Numbered from the stretch's first letter, positions 25,611 to 35,797 are shown. The stretch is 64,000 nt of DNA from an uncultured Coxiella sp. (GCA_902623005.1 CACNSC010000001.1:1-64000), one strand, 5' to 3'. Notes: generated from the letters alone by a model not told the origin. Numbers and translations: made by a program.

Positions 25611-26976
25611 CGAGGTATTTCTCGGTGAGTTGAGCGGCAAGTCCAGTATAATCGGCCGGTGTTAATGCGGCCAGTGTGTCTTTTGCCGGTTGAGGAATCG
25701 GCTGTTGTTGCAACCAATCGATTAAACGCTCCTGTGACAATGCTTTACCACGAGTTAACGTTTTGACGCGTTCGTAGGCATCAGTGACGCCATATCGTCG
25801 CAACACAGTTTGCACGGCCTCGCCTAGAACCTCCCAATGGTTATCAAGCTCGGCTGCTAATACGGCTTTGTGGGGCGAGAGTTTTTTAAGACCGCGTAGA
25901 CACGCTTTGTATGCCACTAGGCTATAGCCGAAGACACTACCAAGATTGCGTAGTCGAGTTGAGTCGCTTAAGTCACGTTGCAGTCGACTGATCGGCAGTT
26001 GGCGAGCAAGGTGGCCGGCCAAGGCATTCGCAACACCAAGGTTGCCTTCTGAGTTTTCGAAATCAATCGGATTAATTTTGTGTGGCATGGTGGATGAGCC
26101 GACCTCGTTTGCATTTTTTTCCAATATAAAATGATCCCGACTGATGTAGCTCCACAGATCACGATTAAGGTCGATGAGAATGGTGTTGAACCTGGTCAAA
26201 TGATCGAGTAGTTCGGCAAGCGCATCATGAGGCTCTATTTGAGTGGTGATGGGATTGAAGTTGAGTCCCAAGGATTCAACAAAGCGTTGACTGACATCTG
26301 GCCAATTAATTTCTGGGTAGGCAATGGTGTGAGCATTGTAATTACCTACGGCACCGTTAAAGGTGCCTAGTAGCTCGCAATGCATTAGGCGATGCTGCTC
26401 GCGCCGTAACCGCATAACAAAGTTGATTAATTCTTTTCCAATTGTGCTAGGTGAAGCCGCTTGTCCGTGCGTGCGAGAAAGCATGGGAAGGTGGGCGTGT
26501 TGTTGACTGAGTGAGCATAAAGTGTTCAGTAATGCTTGAATGTGCTGGTTGATTAAATGACGACCGTCTTTGAGCATTAAACCGTAAGCAAGATTGTTGA
26601 TATCCTCCGAGGTGGCGGCAAAGTGAATCAAAGGTATGCGGTGTTGTAAGGTTGGATGCTCACGACAGGATTGCTGCAGAAAATACTCCACTGCTTTGAC
26701 GTCATGGTTGGTGGTCTTTTCTAGTGTCTTAATTTGCTCAGCATCTTTCAGGGAAAAATTATCAAGCAATGTCGCTAGATGTTGTTGCTCAGAGGCGTCT
26801 AGCGGCGTCGTAGCGATTTGAGGCAGTTGGCACAGTGTTTGTAACCAGCTGACTTCTATGATGACGCGATAACGGATTAAGCCAAATTCGCTCATAGAGG
26901 TCTGAAGGTCTTGAACTGACTCGCTGTAGCGACCGTCCAGAGGTGATAAAGCGAGCAGTGAGTGGATGTCAGGCAT
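25603..26976 (-). CDS. purB: Adenylosuccinate lyase
   Basis: Acts twice in purine synthesis: it splits SAICAR to AICAR and adenylosuccinate to AMP, releasing fumarate. The 457-aa length equals the E. coli form. The fumarase/aspartase superfamily signature is GSSTMPHKINPIDFEN (about residues 290-305). Other conserved parts are SPLDGRYSE near the start, TSEDINNLAYGLM and RTHGQAASPSTIGKE. AAGGAA lies eight bases before the ATG. It heads the purB-maf-crcB set, in which each gene overlaps the next. Confidence 0.97.
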   Translation of the reverse strand: MPDIHSLLALSPLDGRYSESVQDLQTSMSEFGLIRYRVIIEVSWLQTLCQLPQIATTPLDASEQQHLATLLDNFSLKDAEQIKTLEKTTNHDVKAVEYFLQQSCREHPTLQHRIPLIHFAATSEDINNLAYGLMLKDGRHLINQHIQALLNTLCSLSQQHAHLPMLSRTHGQAASPSTIGKELINFVMRLRREQHRLMHCELLGTFNGAVGNYNAHTIAYPEINWPDVSQRFVESLGLNFNPITTQIEPHDALAELLDHLTRFNTILIDLNRDLWSYISRDHFILEKNANEVGSSTMPHKINPIDFENSEGNLGVANALAGHLARQLPISRLQRDLSDSTRLRNLGSVFGYSLVAYKACLRGLKKLSPHKAVLAAELDNHWEVLGEAVQTVLRRYGVTDAYERVKTLTRGKALSQERLIDWLQQQPIPQPAKDTLAALTPADYTGLAAQLTEKYLDD

Positions 26977-27167
26977 GGCTGTTTATTCCTTCAGCAAAAT
27001 ACGGTGAAAACGATGATAGCATCATGCCGATTACCACGAAAGTACGGCTGATTTATGTTTGCATCAGTTAGGTCTCTAGGCTATTATTCCGCGTCATCGT
27101 GTGCATGTCAGTCATGTGTTTCAAACAGTTTTTGTCAACGCGATCTTATTTTTTTAACGAGGTATGT

Positions 27168-28268
27168 GTGAAATTTATCGATCTTGACGGCCAATATCGC
27201 AAATTAAAGCCAAAAATTGACCAAGCTATCCTCAACGTTTTAGATCATGGGCAATACGTATTTGGCCCTGAAATCACACGACTTGAGGAGCAGCTAGCCC
27301 GTTATGTTGGTGTTGACCACGCGATCACCATGAACAGCGGCACCACCGCACTTGAAGTGGCGTTACAGGCCGTCGGTGTTGGCCCGGGTGACGAAGTTAT
27401 CACCAGCGCGTACAGTTTTTTTGCTACAGCGGAAGTCATCGCTCGTTTAGGTGCAACACCCGTCTTGATTGATATCGATCCGGATACTTACCTCATCAAC
27501 GAGTCATTGATTGAGTCGGCGATCACTTCAAAAACGAAAGCCATCATGCCTGTCAGTTTATACGGACAGTCAGCTAACTTTTCCGTCATCAATCAGATCG
27601 CTGAAAAGTTTCAATTACCTGTTATCGAAGACGCTGCTCAAAGTTTTGGTGCTACGCATCACGGTAGGCGATCATGCGGCCTGTCAACAATTGGCTGTAC
27701 CAGTTTTTTCCCTTCGAAGCCCTTGGGGTGCTATGGCGACGGCGGCGCCTGTTTTACTAACGACGCAAAGCTAGCAGAGAGTATGCGCTGCATCATCAAC
27801 CATGGGCAACAGCAGCGTTACGTGCACGATGTGATGGGTTGTAACGGTCGCATGGCTAGCATACAAGCAGCTGTGCTGATAGAAAAGTTAGCGATCTTTG
27901 AGCAAGAAGTGGCTCAGCGCCAGCAGGTAGCGGACTGGTACGCACAAGCATTATCTTTCATTGATAAAAAGCCGGTAGTTTTACAAGAGAACACCAGTGT
28001 CTACGCCCAATATACTATCAGAGTCAACGAACGCGACCAGGTGCAGGCACGATTGATGCAGCAAGACATTCCGACAGCCGTTCATTACCCCGTTGGCATG
28101 CATCAGCAAAAAGCAATGCATAAGTTCCCGTGTGCGCATCAAACCTTTGCTCACACAGAGGATGCAGCACAATCCGTGATGAGTTTGCCGTTTTATCCAT
28201 CCATGCAGATGCATCAAGTACATTTGATTGCTGAGCACTTGGAGTCAACATTAACATTAGGAGTTTGA
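27168..28268 (+). CDS. DegT/DnrJ/EryC1-family sugar aminotransferase, WbpE/GnnB-like
   Basis: PLP-dependent aminotransferase acting on nucleotide-linked keto sugars. The sequence follows Pseudomonas WbpE closely: KFIDLDGQYRKLKPKID at the start, MNSGTTALEVALQAVGVGPG, PVIEDAAQSFGA and SFFPSKPLGCYGDGGACFTN with the PLP Lys. WbpE aminates UDP-3-keto-GlcNAc uronate for O-antigen; GnnB uses a related 3-keto UDP-GlcNAc for lipid A. Either fits, since a GnnA-like oxidoreductase overlaps lpxB in this window. The GTG at 27168 is preferred because GAGG is well placed and homologs begin there; an in-frame upstream ATG would add 23 unusual residues. It is coupled to the wzz-like gene one base downstream. 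Confidence 0.88.
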   Translation: MKFIDLDGQYRKLKPKIDQAILNVLDHGQYVFGPEITRLEEQLARYVGVDHAITMNSGTTALEVALQAVGVGPGDEVITSAYSFFATAEVIARLGATPVLIDIDPDTYLINESLIESAITSKTKAIMPVSLYGQSANFSVINQIAEKFQLPVIEDAAQSFGATHHGRRSCGLSTIGCTSFFPSKPLGCYGDGGACFTNDAKLAESMRCIINHGQQQRYVHDVMGCNGRMASIQAAVLIEKLAIFEQEVAQRQQVADWYAQALSFIDKKPVVLQENTSVYAQYTIRVNERDQVQARLMQQDIPTAVHYPVGMHQQKAMHKFPCAHQTFAHTEDAAQSVMSLPFYPSMQMHQVHLIAEHLESTLTLGV

Positions 28269-28269
28269 A

Positions 28270-29175
28270 GTGTCACTCAATCAGCAATCAGTGATCACCA
28301 TAGGAGATATTTTTCAGGCTATTCGGCGAAGAAAACGGTTGTTTTTGTCTATTCTCGTTCTCTCAAACCTGATCGGTCTTATTTTCGTTTTTTATCACCT
28401 GGAACCTCAATATAAGTTTCATCGCACGCTCAAACCTGCTCAAATTCCACCAGGTATAGCAGGCGTTAATTTCAGTGCTAATGAGGCCTTTTTAACGCGA
28501 GTGTCTGCTAACGTATTTCTTCAGAACTCGATAAAGCAACTTGAGTCAAGCGGATTAGTTAAAGTTTCTCTTTTGCCAAGCAAAGTGGGTAATACCGGTG
28601 CCACTTTAACAGTCACAGCACCGCTTTCTCAGCAAGCAAAGGTCAATGCCAGCATGCAGGCCTTACTTGACGAGATGAATCACTTTCAAGCGCCACTTGT
28701 TACTGCAGCACGGCAACTCTTGGTGCAGGAGATAAGCCGTGACCAATCTTATCTCGCTGCTTTAAACAAGATATCTAAAGTTCAAGTTGAAGGTAACGGC
28801 GAGATTCTACCGAGTCCATCTGATTTATTAAGTCATCGTGCCGATGTTAAATCGTCAAGCAAGGTTACTCAGGACTCTAATCTTCTCATAGCGATTCAAC
28901 GCCTTGCTGACCTGCAGCAAAAGGATTTGGAATTAAAGAAAATTGATATACACAAGCAACAGCTCGATCTTGAGCAAGCGCTGACTGTCGCTAAGCTAAA
29001 ATTGTCGATGATCAAACCGGCTGCTTTTTCTGATAGTTTGCAGCATTCAGCTTCGCCGGAGGGCATGAGTGCTTTATTGAAGTATATGCTGTGTGTCCTT
29101 ATGGGTATTACCATGGGTATCTTTATCATTCTGTTGTTAGAGTTTCAGGTAAACCGAATTACAGTGAATGACTAA
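28270..29175 (+). CDS. wzz: Wzz-like polysaccharide chain-length determinant
   Basis: Inner-membrane co-polymerase that sets O-antigen chain length. The 301-aa protein has the family plan: a short cytoplasmic head (ITIGDIFQAIRRRKRL), one membrane helix (about 24-43), a large periplasmic domain with helical/coiled-coil content (about 60-260) and a second helix near the C-terminus (ALLKYMLCVLMGITMGIFI). The Pro/Gly-rich stretch seen before TM2 in Wzz proteins is poorly conserved, so remote homology is likely. The start is a GTG seven bases after AGGAG, one base after the aminotransferase stop. Confidence 0.75.
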   Translation: MSLNQQSVITIGDIFQAIRRRKRLFLSILVLSNLIGLIFVFYHLEPQYKFHRTLKPAQIPPGIAGVNFSANEAFLTRVSANVFLQNSIKQLESSGLVKVSLLPSKVGNTGATLTVTAPLSQQAKVNASMQALLDEMNHFQAPLVTAARQLLVQEISRDQSYLAALNKISKVQVEGNGEILPSPSDLLSHRADVKSSSKVTQDSNLLIAIQRLADLQQKDLELKKIDIHKQQLDLEQALTVAKLKLSMIKPAAFSDSLQHSASPEGMSALLKYMLCVLMGITMGIFIILLLEFQVNRITVND

Positions 29176-29187
29176 AGTTGAATCATT

Positions 29188-29691
29188 ATGACTAGTAGAG
29201 CCTGGTATTTGGTGTATTCCAAGCCGCAACAAGAGATGGTTGCATTACGGAATCTTGAGCAGCAAGACTACCATGCCTACCTTCCTACATTATCTGAGAA
29301 AAAACGTGTGCGTGGGATACACAAAACAGTCTCAGGCCCTATGTTTCCCCGCTATTTGTTCATAGAGTTAGATACTCAATTTGATAATTGGTCGCCGATT
29401 CGTTCTACGCGAGGAGTATCTGGCTTGGTGCGCTTTGGCCAACAAGCTGCTCGTGTGCCAACAGACTTTATTTTAGGACTACAACGCAATGCCGAGCGTT
29501 TAAGCGAGTGGGTAATTCAAGCTGCTAGGTTCAATCAGGGCGATACCGTCATGCTGATGGACGGACCTTTTAAAGGGTACGAGGCGGTTTTCCAATCACA
29601 AAAAGGCCATGAGCGAGCCATTGTGTTATTAGATATTGCGAATCGCCACACACAGCTAGCTGTTGACATGGATATGCTTGAAAAAGCATAA
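29188..29691 (+). CDS. rfaH: RfaH-like transcription antiterminator (NusG paralog)
   Basis: Specialised NusG paralog that loads onto RNA polymerase at ops sites and lets it read long surface-polysaccharide operons. The 167-aa protein has the N-terminal NGN domain (AWYLVYSKPQQEMVALRNLE, SGPMFPRYLFIEL, STRGVSGLVRFG) and a C-terminal KOW domain (FNQGDTVMLMDGPFKGYEAV). It resembles E. coli RfaH (162 aa) more than general NusG. An exact ops element lies 37 bases after its stop and before the polysaccharide genes, so a local regulator-target pair is visible. It probably continues the aminotransferase-wzz transcript. Confidence 0.9.
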   Translation: MTSRAWYLVYSKPQQEMVALRNLEQQDYHAYLPTLSEKKRVRGIHKTVSGPMFPRYLFIELDTQFDNWSPIRSTRGVSGLVRFGQQAARVPTDFILGLQRNAERLSEWVIQAARFNQGDTVMLMDGPFKGYEAVFQSQKGHERAIVLLDIANRHTQLAVDMDMLEKA

Positions 29692-29727
29692 GGAAGTCGG
29701 CTGTTTTTTTATGCGATCCCTTCGTAG

Positions 29728-29739
29728 GGCGGTAGCGTG
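29728..29739 (+). promoter_or_regulatory. ops element (RfaH recruitment site)
   Basis: The bases GGCGGTAGCGTG are an exact match to the known ops core that pauses RNA polymerase and recruits RfaH. It lies in the 177-bp gap between the rfaH-like gene and the first gene of the downstream polysaccharide operon, where an untranslated leader is expected. I saw no other copy in the window. Confidence 0.9.
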
Positions 29740-29868
29740 CTCAGTCTAGTGGCTAGTTGGGCTGTTATAAGTATATGTAAAATAATTAACTTCTCGATGT
29801 GTCTTGTTTTATCTCATGGTTATGTGTTTTTCGTAAGATTGGCAAGAAAAACCTAATAAAGAGTTTTT

Positions 29869-31284
29869 ATGGTTTTCAGTATAAATTTCTTGATCGTTAT
29901 TCTGCTATCATTAATGATAAGAGATAGGATTAAGTATCTCCAGATTGTGGTTAGTTCTTTTGTGCTTCAGCTCGTCTATGTAATTAAGTTCGTGACAGTG
30001 GATGGGGGGTATGAAAGCTACTTTTTCATGATAGATGAGTTTGTCATCACTTATATAGCTCGATTTTTGTTTGAAATAGGCCTGCCATTTCGTTTTGCTA
30101 GAGAGCACAAGACAATGGCTGGTTTCTTTTTAATTCCGTGTATATTGACTCCGATTACAATTAGTTTGTTTTCTTTTCCAGTGTCAGGAGCTTTGACTAA
30201 AACTAATCTTGATGGTTTTCATTTGTCTCAAATTGCTGCGATTGGAAGATTTTTCGTGATGTTTTTATTCGCTTCATGTGTCTATGAGGAGCTTTGCCTT
30301 GATAAAAAGCAGATTATAAATTTCACGCAAGCTATAAAGGTGAGTTTTCTAATAGTCATATTCTTTGCAGTATTGCAGTGTTGCTTGCGCCACTACAGTA
30401 TGGGATGGCCTGCGTGGTTATTTAATGTTTCCCGCTCGGTTTATCTATTTTACAAGTGGAAATTATTTAGGCTGAGTTCTTCTTTTTTTGAAGCATCCGT
30501 TGCTGCATTGTTTTATTGTTCGTATTGTGTGATTTTTTATATTTTATCATTTCAATCTAAGGATTCGGGTACTTGTCATAGATCAAAACTAAATTTAATG
30601 TTTTTTTTAATTTCTGTTCTTTTGATCTTAATGTCGATTAGTAGCTCAGCATGGCTTGCTTTTATAGTCATCCTATTAGGATTATTTCTGGCCTCTGTCT
30701 TAGCTAATAGATACCCTCTCTCTTTGTTGTACATGCTAACTGCATCGACTATGTTTATTCTACTAATTTTCATTTGTTTTGATAGCAAGGTGATTGGGCT
30801 CGTAAATGATTTTCTTCTCCAAAAAACCCAGACAGGATCATATGCTGAAAGATCTCTCTCAAATAGTTATGCGTGGAGCATACTTTTTTCAAGTGATTTT
30901 CTTGGTAAAGGACTAGGTACCTACAGAGCATCCTCTCTTGCGTATAATTTTCTTGCAACAATTGGTCTAGTTCCTACACTGTTATTCTTTTTTAATATTG
31001 CGAGAATTTCAAAACAATTATTGTTATCGTATTTCAAGCTGTTGCAAAATAAATCTAATGAAATCAATCTGCAGTATGTTGCATGTTCTGCAGGAAGTGT
31101 TGCATCCATTTTGGTATGTCTTTTGTCAAAACCTGAGATCAATTACTTCATTGTTCTTTTGGTTACCACCTCGCTAATATATTGTAAGCATTGCGAATCA
31201 ATTGTCGATGTTCGTATTGATACTGATGATGTGAGCGTTTTAGATCCATCAGCAACTAATTTGAATAATTCTAAAATTGAATAG
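29869..31284 (+). CDS. wzy: Wzy-like O-antigen polymerase/ligase-type membrane protein
   Basis: A 471-aa polytopic membrane protein with about ten to twelve hydrophobic segments, a long periplasmic-type loop and a distinctly AT-rich coding sequence. The motif order SSSAWLAFIVILLGLFLA, then a loop with FSSDFLGKGLGTYRASS, fits O-antigen ligase/polymerase (Wzy/WaaL) proteins. Those share almost no sequence identity and are recognised mainly by topology and context. It is the first gene after the ops element. A WaaL ligase cannot be excluded, but a position inside the unit-assembly cluster favours Wzy. Confidence 0.7.
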   Translation: MVFSINFLIVILLSLMIRDRIKYLQIVVSSFVLQLVYVIKFVTVDGGYESYFFMIDEFVITYIARFLFEIGLPFRFAREHKTMAGFFLIPCILTPITISLFSFPVSGALTKTNLDGFHLSQIAAIGRFFVMFLFASCVYEELCLDKKQIINFTQAIKVSFLIVIFFAVLQCCLRHYSMGWPAWLFNVSRSVYLFYKWKLFRLSSSFFEASVAALFYCSYCVIFYILSFQSKDSGTCHRSKLNLMFFLISVLLILMSISSSAWLAFIVILLGLFLASVLANRYPLSLLYMLTASTMFILLIFICFDSKVIGLVNDFLLQKTQTGSYAERSLSNSYAWSILFSSDFLGKGLGTYRASSLAYNFLATIGLVPTLLFFFNIARISKQLLLSYFKLLQNKSNEINLQYVACSAGSVASILVCLLSKPEINYFIVLLVTTSLIYCKHCESIVDVRIDTDDVSVLDPSATNLNNSKIE

Positions 31285-31304
31285 AATATTTGAGCATTAA
31301 GATT

Positions 31305-32522
31305 ATGAACATAATTGTCATTAATGACTATGGTTTTGCAAATGGGGGCGCCTCTAAGGTCGCTATTTCATCCTTGAATCGCTTAGCAGAGTCTGGCCAC
31401 CGAATATTTTTTATTTACTCTGTTGGACCTTTATCCTCTGAAGTTAACACTAATCTTGTCTCGGCTCATAATCTGGGTGGTTATGATTTGATAGATAATC
31501 CGTCACGCATTAATGCGTTATTGTCAGGCTTATGGAATCGGAATGCTGTTCTGAAACTACGTCGAATTCTTGAGATCGTAGGATCAGATGATTCTATTGT
31601 TCACGTGCATAGTTGGACAAAATCACTTTCATCTGCAATTTTTGATGAATTAAAGCGATTTGATATGAAAGTATGTCTAACGTTACACGATTACTTTTTA
31701 GTCTGTCCAAATGGGGGTTTGTTTAATTATCAAGAAAGAATGCCATGCAAGATCAAACCTATGTCTATGGAATGTATCTCGACTCACTGCGATTCAAGAA
31801 GTTATCCAGTCAAAGTTTGGCGAACGCTTAGGCAGTTTATCTCTAACAAGTTACATTGTATAAAAGAGCAGGTTGATTGTTTTATTACTGTGTCAAGTTT
31901 TTCAGAAAGGATAATCCAACAGTACTTGCCTGAAGCAAACTTTAGAAGGATAGATAATCCTATTTCATTCAATAAAAATAAGCGATCACAGCCATCAGAT
32001 CATAAAGTGTTTACTTTTATAGGCCGGCTCGATCCCGAAAAAGGTGCCAGTGTTCTTGCAAAAGCAGCTGTTATCGCTGGAGTGGATGTTCGATTTGTTG
32101 GGTCAGGCGCAGAATATGACTGGATTAAGTCGATTAATCCTAAAGCAGAGTTATTGGGCTGGAAAAATTCAAAAGAAGTTCGTGACTTTATCTCATCGAG
32201 TAGAGCAGTAGTTTTCCCTTCACTTTGGTATGAGACACAGGGCATGGTCGTTGCAGAGTGTGCTGCTCTTGGTATACCTGTTATTGTTTCTAAAGGAATA
32301 GCTTCATCTGAATATGTTGAACACAATCAAACAGGTCTGCTATTTGAGCTTGGGGATATCGATCAGTTAGCTTCCTGTCTTATTAAGTTGAGTCAATCGC
32401 CTGAGCTAGCAGATCGTCTCGGCTCTTCATTTTATGAAAAATATTGGAGTGATCCTTACTCTGACCAGCGACATATTGGTGGTTTGCTAGAGACATATAA
32501 AGATTTACTTCAATTTGACTAG
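31305..32522 (+). CDS. Glycosyltransferase family 4 (GT-B) enzyme
   Basis: A 405-aa GT-B transferase. The N-terminal acceptor domain starts MNIIVINDYGFANGGASKVA. The C-terminal donor domain shows FTFIGRLDPEKGASVLAKA, GWKNSKEVRDFISS and the E-x7-E-like PSLWYETQGMVVAECAALGIPV. Such enzymes add one sugar of the repeat unit at the cytoplasmic face of the inner membrane. Sugar and linkage cannot be predicted. The ATG at 31305 is preferred; the frame opens 15 bases earlier with TTG. A Cys-rich patch (MPCKIKPMSMECISTHC) in the acceptor domain is of the kind seen in several GT4 enzymes. Confidence 0.85.
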   Translation: MNIIVINDYGFANGGASKVAISSLNRLAESGHRIFFIYSVGPLSSEVNTNLVSAHNLGGYDLIDNPSRINALLSGLWNRNAVLKLRRILEIVGSDDSIVHVHSWTKSLSSAIFDELKRFDMKVCLTLHDYFLVCPNGGLFNYQERMPCKIKPMSMECISTHCDSRSYPVKVWRTLRQFISNKLHCIKEQVDCFITVSSFSERIIQQYLPEANFRRIDNPISFNKNKRSQPSDHKVFTFIGRLDPEKGASVLAKAAVIAGVDVRFVGSGAEYDWIKSINPKAELLGWKNSKEVRDFISSSRAVVFPSLWYETQGMVVAECAALGIPVIVSKGIASSEYVEHNQTGLLFELGDIDQLASCLIKLSQSPELADRLGSSFYEKYWSDPYSDQRHIGGLLETYKDLLQFD

Positions 32523-32570
32523 TTTGTCAAAGATTAATTCGCAATGTATTATTTTTACGAGTGAGTGTAT

Positions 32571-33485
32571 ATGACTGTTACTCTTTGTGTGCTTTTTTAT
32601 AATGCGGAAAGTTATATTCCTCGACTGATGAATTCACTAAGCTCACAGACGGCATCTGTGTCTCATTTGGTTGGCCTTTATACCTTATCCAATGATAAAA
32701 CGTTAGCGATGATTGAGTCGGATTTTGATTGTGTGCTGGAAATTAACCCCAAAGATTTTGATCATGGTGGCACTCGTCAAATAGCAGTTGATGAGTGTGA
32801 AACTGATATTGTCATATTTTTGACTCAGGATGTTATTCTTAAGCCAGCTGCTCTAGAGGAAATCATTAACTCTTTTAATGATCCTACCGTTGGGTGTGCG
32901 TATGGTAGGCAGCTACCACATGATGATGCATCGGCTGTTGCTCAACATCTTCGTTATTTCAATTACCCTGAGCATTCGCAAATTAAATCTCTGGATGATG
33001 TACAAGATTTAGGAATAACAACGTGCTTTAATTCCAACAGTTTTTCCGCCTATAGAGTATCAGCATTAAAATCTGTTGGTGGATTTCCAAAGAAGAACAT
33101 TGTTGGTGAAGATGTCATTGCAGCTGTACGTTTATTAAATGCCGGATGGAAAATAGCCTACAATGCTAAAGCCCAGGTTTACCATTCTCATAACTATACA
33201 CTCATTGAAGAGTTTAAGCGGTATTTCGATACCGGTGAGTTTCATCGTTCCAATGCTGCGCTATTATTGCCATTTCAGACATCCACTTCACGAGGGAAAG
33301 CATTTGTACTGTCTGAGGTAAAATACTTGATAAAAAATCATTATTGGTACTATCTGCCTTATGCCTTTCTTAGAACTATTATTAAATGGTCGGCATACAA
33401 ATTAGGCGGGTCATCAAACAAGCTATCCAAAAACCTCTCTGCTAAGTGCAGTGCCCATGTTTCGTATTGGACGATAGACCCATAA
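32571..33485 (+). CDS. Glycosyltransferase family 2, rhamnosyltransferase-like
   Basis: A 304-aa GT-A transferase beginning MTVTLCVLFYNAESYI. It carries the family stretch KDFDHGGTRQIAVDE, the DxD-type region IVIFLTQDVILKPAALEE, and FSAYRVSALKSVGGFP and GEDVIAA of the acceptor side. The FDHGGTR pattern is typical of rhamnosyltransferases of the WbbL/RfbF kind, which fits the rml genes downstream. The ATG at 32571 is used; a GTG six bases earlier is possible. It follows the GT4 gene by under 50 bases in the same operon. Confidence 0.85.
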   Translation: MTVTLCVLFYNAESYIPRLMNSLSSQTASVSHLVGLYTLSNDKTLAMIESDFDCVLEINPKDFDHGGTRQIAVDECETDIVIFLTQDVILKPAALEEIINSFNDPTVGCAYGRQLPHDDASAVAQHLRYFNYPEHSQIKSLDDVQDLGITTCFNSNSFSAYRVSALKSVGGFPKKNIVGEDVIAAVRLLNAGWKIAYNAKAQVYHSHNYTLIEEFKRYFDTGEFHRSNAALLLPFQTSTSRGKAFVLSEVKYLIKNHYWYYLPYAFLRTIIKWSAYKLGGSSNKLSKNLSAKCSAHVSYWTIDP

Positions 33486-33498
33486 TTTAGAGAAAACT

Positions 33499-34884
33499 AT
33501 GACGCTATTTAAACACGGTCTTATAAAAGATCATACTTTGCTTACACGTTTATCATACTTTTTATTTGATTTGATGTTGATGTTCCTAGGATGTTTCGTT
33601 GCCTCGAAATTTAAATTTCATCAATGGCTGTATATGCCTCAGTCTTATGAGAACTTTTTTATTCTAGCTGTTGCGATTTCCTTATTTATTTTTTACAAGG
33701 TCGGCTTGTATGAGCCAATGAGAATTACCAATTTCTATCAGCTTACCGTCAAGATTATAATATCTTGGTTTCTTCTTGCCTCAATTTTATCTTTATTGGC
33801 ATTTTTTACAAAGACTGGAGCTACTTATTCTCGAGTCTGGATGATGTGGTGGCTGATCGTTTCCGCGTCACTGCATTTCTTTGGTCGGATTTTTGTACTC
33901 TCATCGCTTCGCTATTTACGCAAACGGGGTTTTAATCAGCGTTCAGTGCTTCTTATTGGTCAGGGTGATTTTGCTACGAATGTTCGACAGCGGGTATTCG
34001 AACATCAATCTTCTGGATTTACAGTTACAAAATATCTAGCAGTAGATGATTGTTTAACGTTAGATGGAGGTCTTGATTCTTCGATTTGCAAAGAGCTTTT
34101 AGAGGGTCAATATGACCGAGTTTGGATCGCTATTCCATTGAGTTGTGAGGAAGAAATAAAGGCTATTATCGATGCGTTACAATACTCCATGGTTGATGTT
34201 AGTTTGGTTCCTGATATGTTTGGGTTGGACTTACTTAACCACTCAATGGGAGAAGTTGCAGGCATTCCATTTATTAATCTCTCGAGTACACCTTTGCTGG
34301 GCCTATCACGATTTTTTAAGAGGGTAGAGGATTTAGTGTTATCAATGTTTATTGTGATGATGATCTCACCTTTCATGCTGGTCATCGCTTTGATAATTAA
34401 GTTGACGTCTCCAGGTCCTATTTTTTACCGTCAAAAAAGAGTCACATCACGGGGTTTAGAATTTAATATGTTAAAATTTCGATCTATGCCAGTTGGTATT
34501 GAGAAGCAATCTGGTGCTGTTTGGGCAAAAAAAGATGAGGCCAGGGCAACAAAATTCGGGGCCATTTTAAGAAAGACTAGCCTCGATGAGTTACCTCAGT
34601 TTTTTAACGTTCTATCCGGTAAGATGTCAATTGTTGGACCGAGACCTGAGCGTCCCGAGTTCGTTAGTCAATTTAAACACTCTATACCTCGTTACATGAA
34701 AAAGCATGTTGTGAAAGCAGGAATTACGGGGTTAGCACAAATTAAAGGCTTTAGAGGTGATACGGATCTTTCAAAAAGAGTAGATTACGATCTCGATTAC
34801 ATCAACAGTTGGTCCCTATGGTTGGATATAAAAATTATATGGTTGACTATTTTTAAAGTATTTAAAGATAAAAATGCTTATTAA
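33499..34884 (+). CDS. Undecaprenyl-phosphate sugar-1-phosphate transferase (polyprenyl transferase, WcaJ/WbaP type)
   Basis: Initiates repeat-unit synthesis by moving a sugar-1-phosphate onto undecaprenyl phosphate. The 461-aa protein has four N-terminal membrane helices (about 15-130), a Rossmann-like central domain (about 145-240), a re-entrant helix ([20 protein letters not shown]) and the catalytic C-terminal domain ([54 protein letters not shown]). The Asp-Glu pair in SLDELPQ is the conserved catalytic site. Glucose- or galactose-type specificity cannot be decided. It overlaps the open frame preceding rmlA but not the chosen rmlA start. Confidence 0.92.
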   Translation: MTLFKHGLIKDHTLLTRLSYFLFDLMLMFLGCFVASKFKFHQWLYMPQSYENFFILAVAISLFIFYKVGLYEPMRITNFYQLTVKIIISWFLLASILSLLAFFTKTGATYSRVWMMWWLIVSASLHFFGRIFVLSSLRYLRKRGFNQRSVLLIGQGDFATNVRQRVFEHQSSGFTVTKYLAVDDCLTLDGGLDSSICKELLEGQYDRVWIAIPLSCEEEIKAIIDALQYSMVDVSLVPDMFGLDLLNHSMGEVAGIPFINLSSTPLLGLSRFFKRVEDLVLSMFIVMMISPFMLVIALIIKLTSPGPIFYRQKRVTSRGLEFNMLKFRSMPVGIEKQSGAVWAKKDEARATKFGAILRKTSLDELPQFFNVLSGKMSIVGPRPERPEFVSQFKHSIPRYMKKHVVKAGITGLAQIKGFRGDTDLSKRVDYDLDYINSWSLWLDIKIIWLTIFKVFKDKNAY

Positions 34885-34903
34885 CAATAATTCAGGAGCA
34901 ACA

Positions 34904-35791
34904 ATGAAAGGTATTATCTTAGCAGGCGGGTCAGGGACGCGTTTAGCGCCACTGACTTCAGTAGTGAGTAAACAGCTGCTGCCAGTCTATGATAAGCCCA
35001 TGATCTATTATCCCATATCGACATTACTCATGGCGGGTGTGAAGGAGATATTAATTATCACAACACCCCATGATAGCGAGAGCTTCAAGCAACTGCTTGG
35101 TGATGGTTCACAATGGGGTGTTCGATTCGAACACGCTATTCAAGAGCATCCTAATGGCTTGGCAGAAGCATTTATTATTGGTGAGGAATTTATCAATAAC
35201 CAGCCGGTTTGTCTTATTTTAGGTGACAATATCTTTTTCGGGCATGGCTTGCCCGAATTGATGAAGTCCGCTGCTTCATCTAAGCACGGCGCTACTGTGT
35301 TTGGTTATCGTGTCAAAGATCCTCAACGCTATGGTGTTGTGGAGTTCGATGCATCGGGTCAAGCTATATCCATTGAAGAAAAACCGACGATGCCCAAGTC
35401 TCATTATGCTATTACAGGCTTGTATTTTTATGATCATCAAGTGGTTGAAATAGCAAAGAGCCTTGTGCCTTCACCTCGAGGCGAATTAGAAATCAGTGAC
35501 ATTAACGCGGTTTATTTAGCTAATCAAGAGTTGTCTGTGGAAGTAATGGGGCGTGGTTTTGCTTGGTTAGATACAGGAACAATAGACTCGTTACTGGATG
35601 CCGGTCAATTCATTCAAACCATAGAGAAACGCCAAGGACTCAAAATTGCATGTCCTGAAGAGATTGCATGGCGATTAGGTTATATCACTGACGATCAGCT
35701 AAAGAGCCTAGCTAAAGCTCAGGTCAAGAGTGGCTATGGTGCTTATCTTTCAACATTAATTACAGACTCAAGACCTTTGGTTGTTGGATAG
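34904..35791 (+). CDS. rmlA: Glucose-1-phosphate thymidylyltransferase
   Basis: Makes dTDP-glucose from dTTP and glucose-1-phosphate, the first step to dTDP-rhamnose and related deoxysugars. The 295-aa protein starts [18 protein letters not shown] and contains [42 protein letters not shown] and the C-terminal [15 protein letters not shown]. The ATG at 34904 has AGGAG six bases upstream. The partner genes rmlC and rmlD lie downstream; rmlB is not in the window, so it must be elsewhere for rhamnose to be made. Confidence 0.97.
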   Translation: MKGIILAGGSGTRLAPLTSVVSKQLLPVYDKPMIYYPISTLLMAGVKEILIITTPHDSESFKQLLGDGSQWGVRFEHAIQEHPNGLAEAFIIGEEFINNQPVCLILGDNIFFGHGLPELMKSAASSKHGATVFGYRVKDPQRYGVVEFDASGQAISIEEKPTMPKSHYAITGLYFYDHQVVEIAKSLVPSPRGELEISDINAVYLANQELSVEVMGRGFAWLDTGTIDSLLDAGQFIQTIEKRQGLKIACPEEIAWRLGYITDDQLKSLAKAQVKSGYGAYLSTLITDSRPLVVG

Positions 35792-35797
35792 ATAGTT

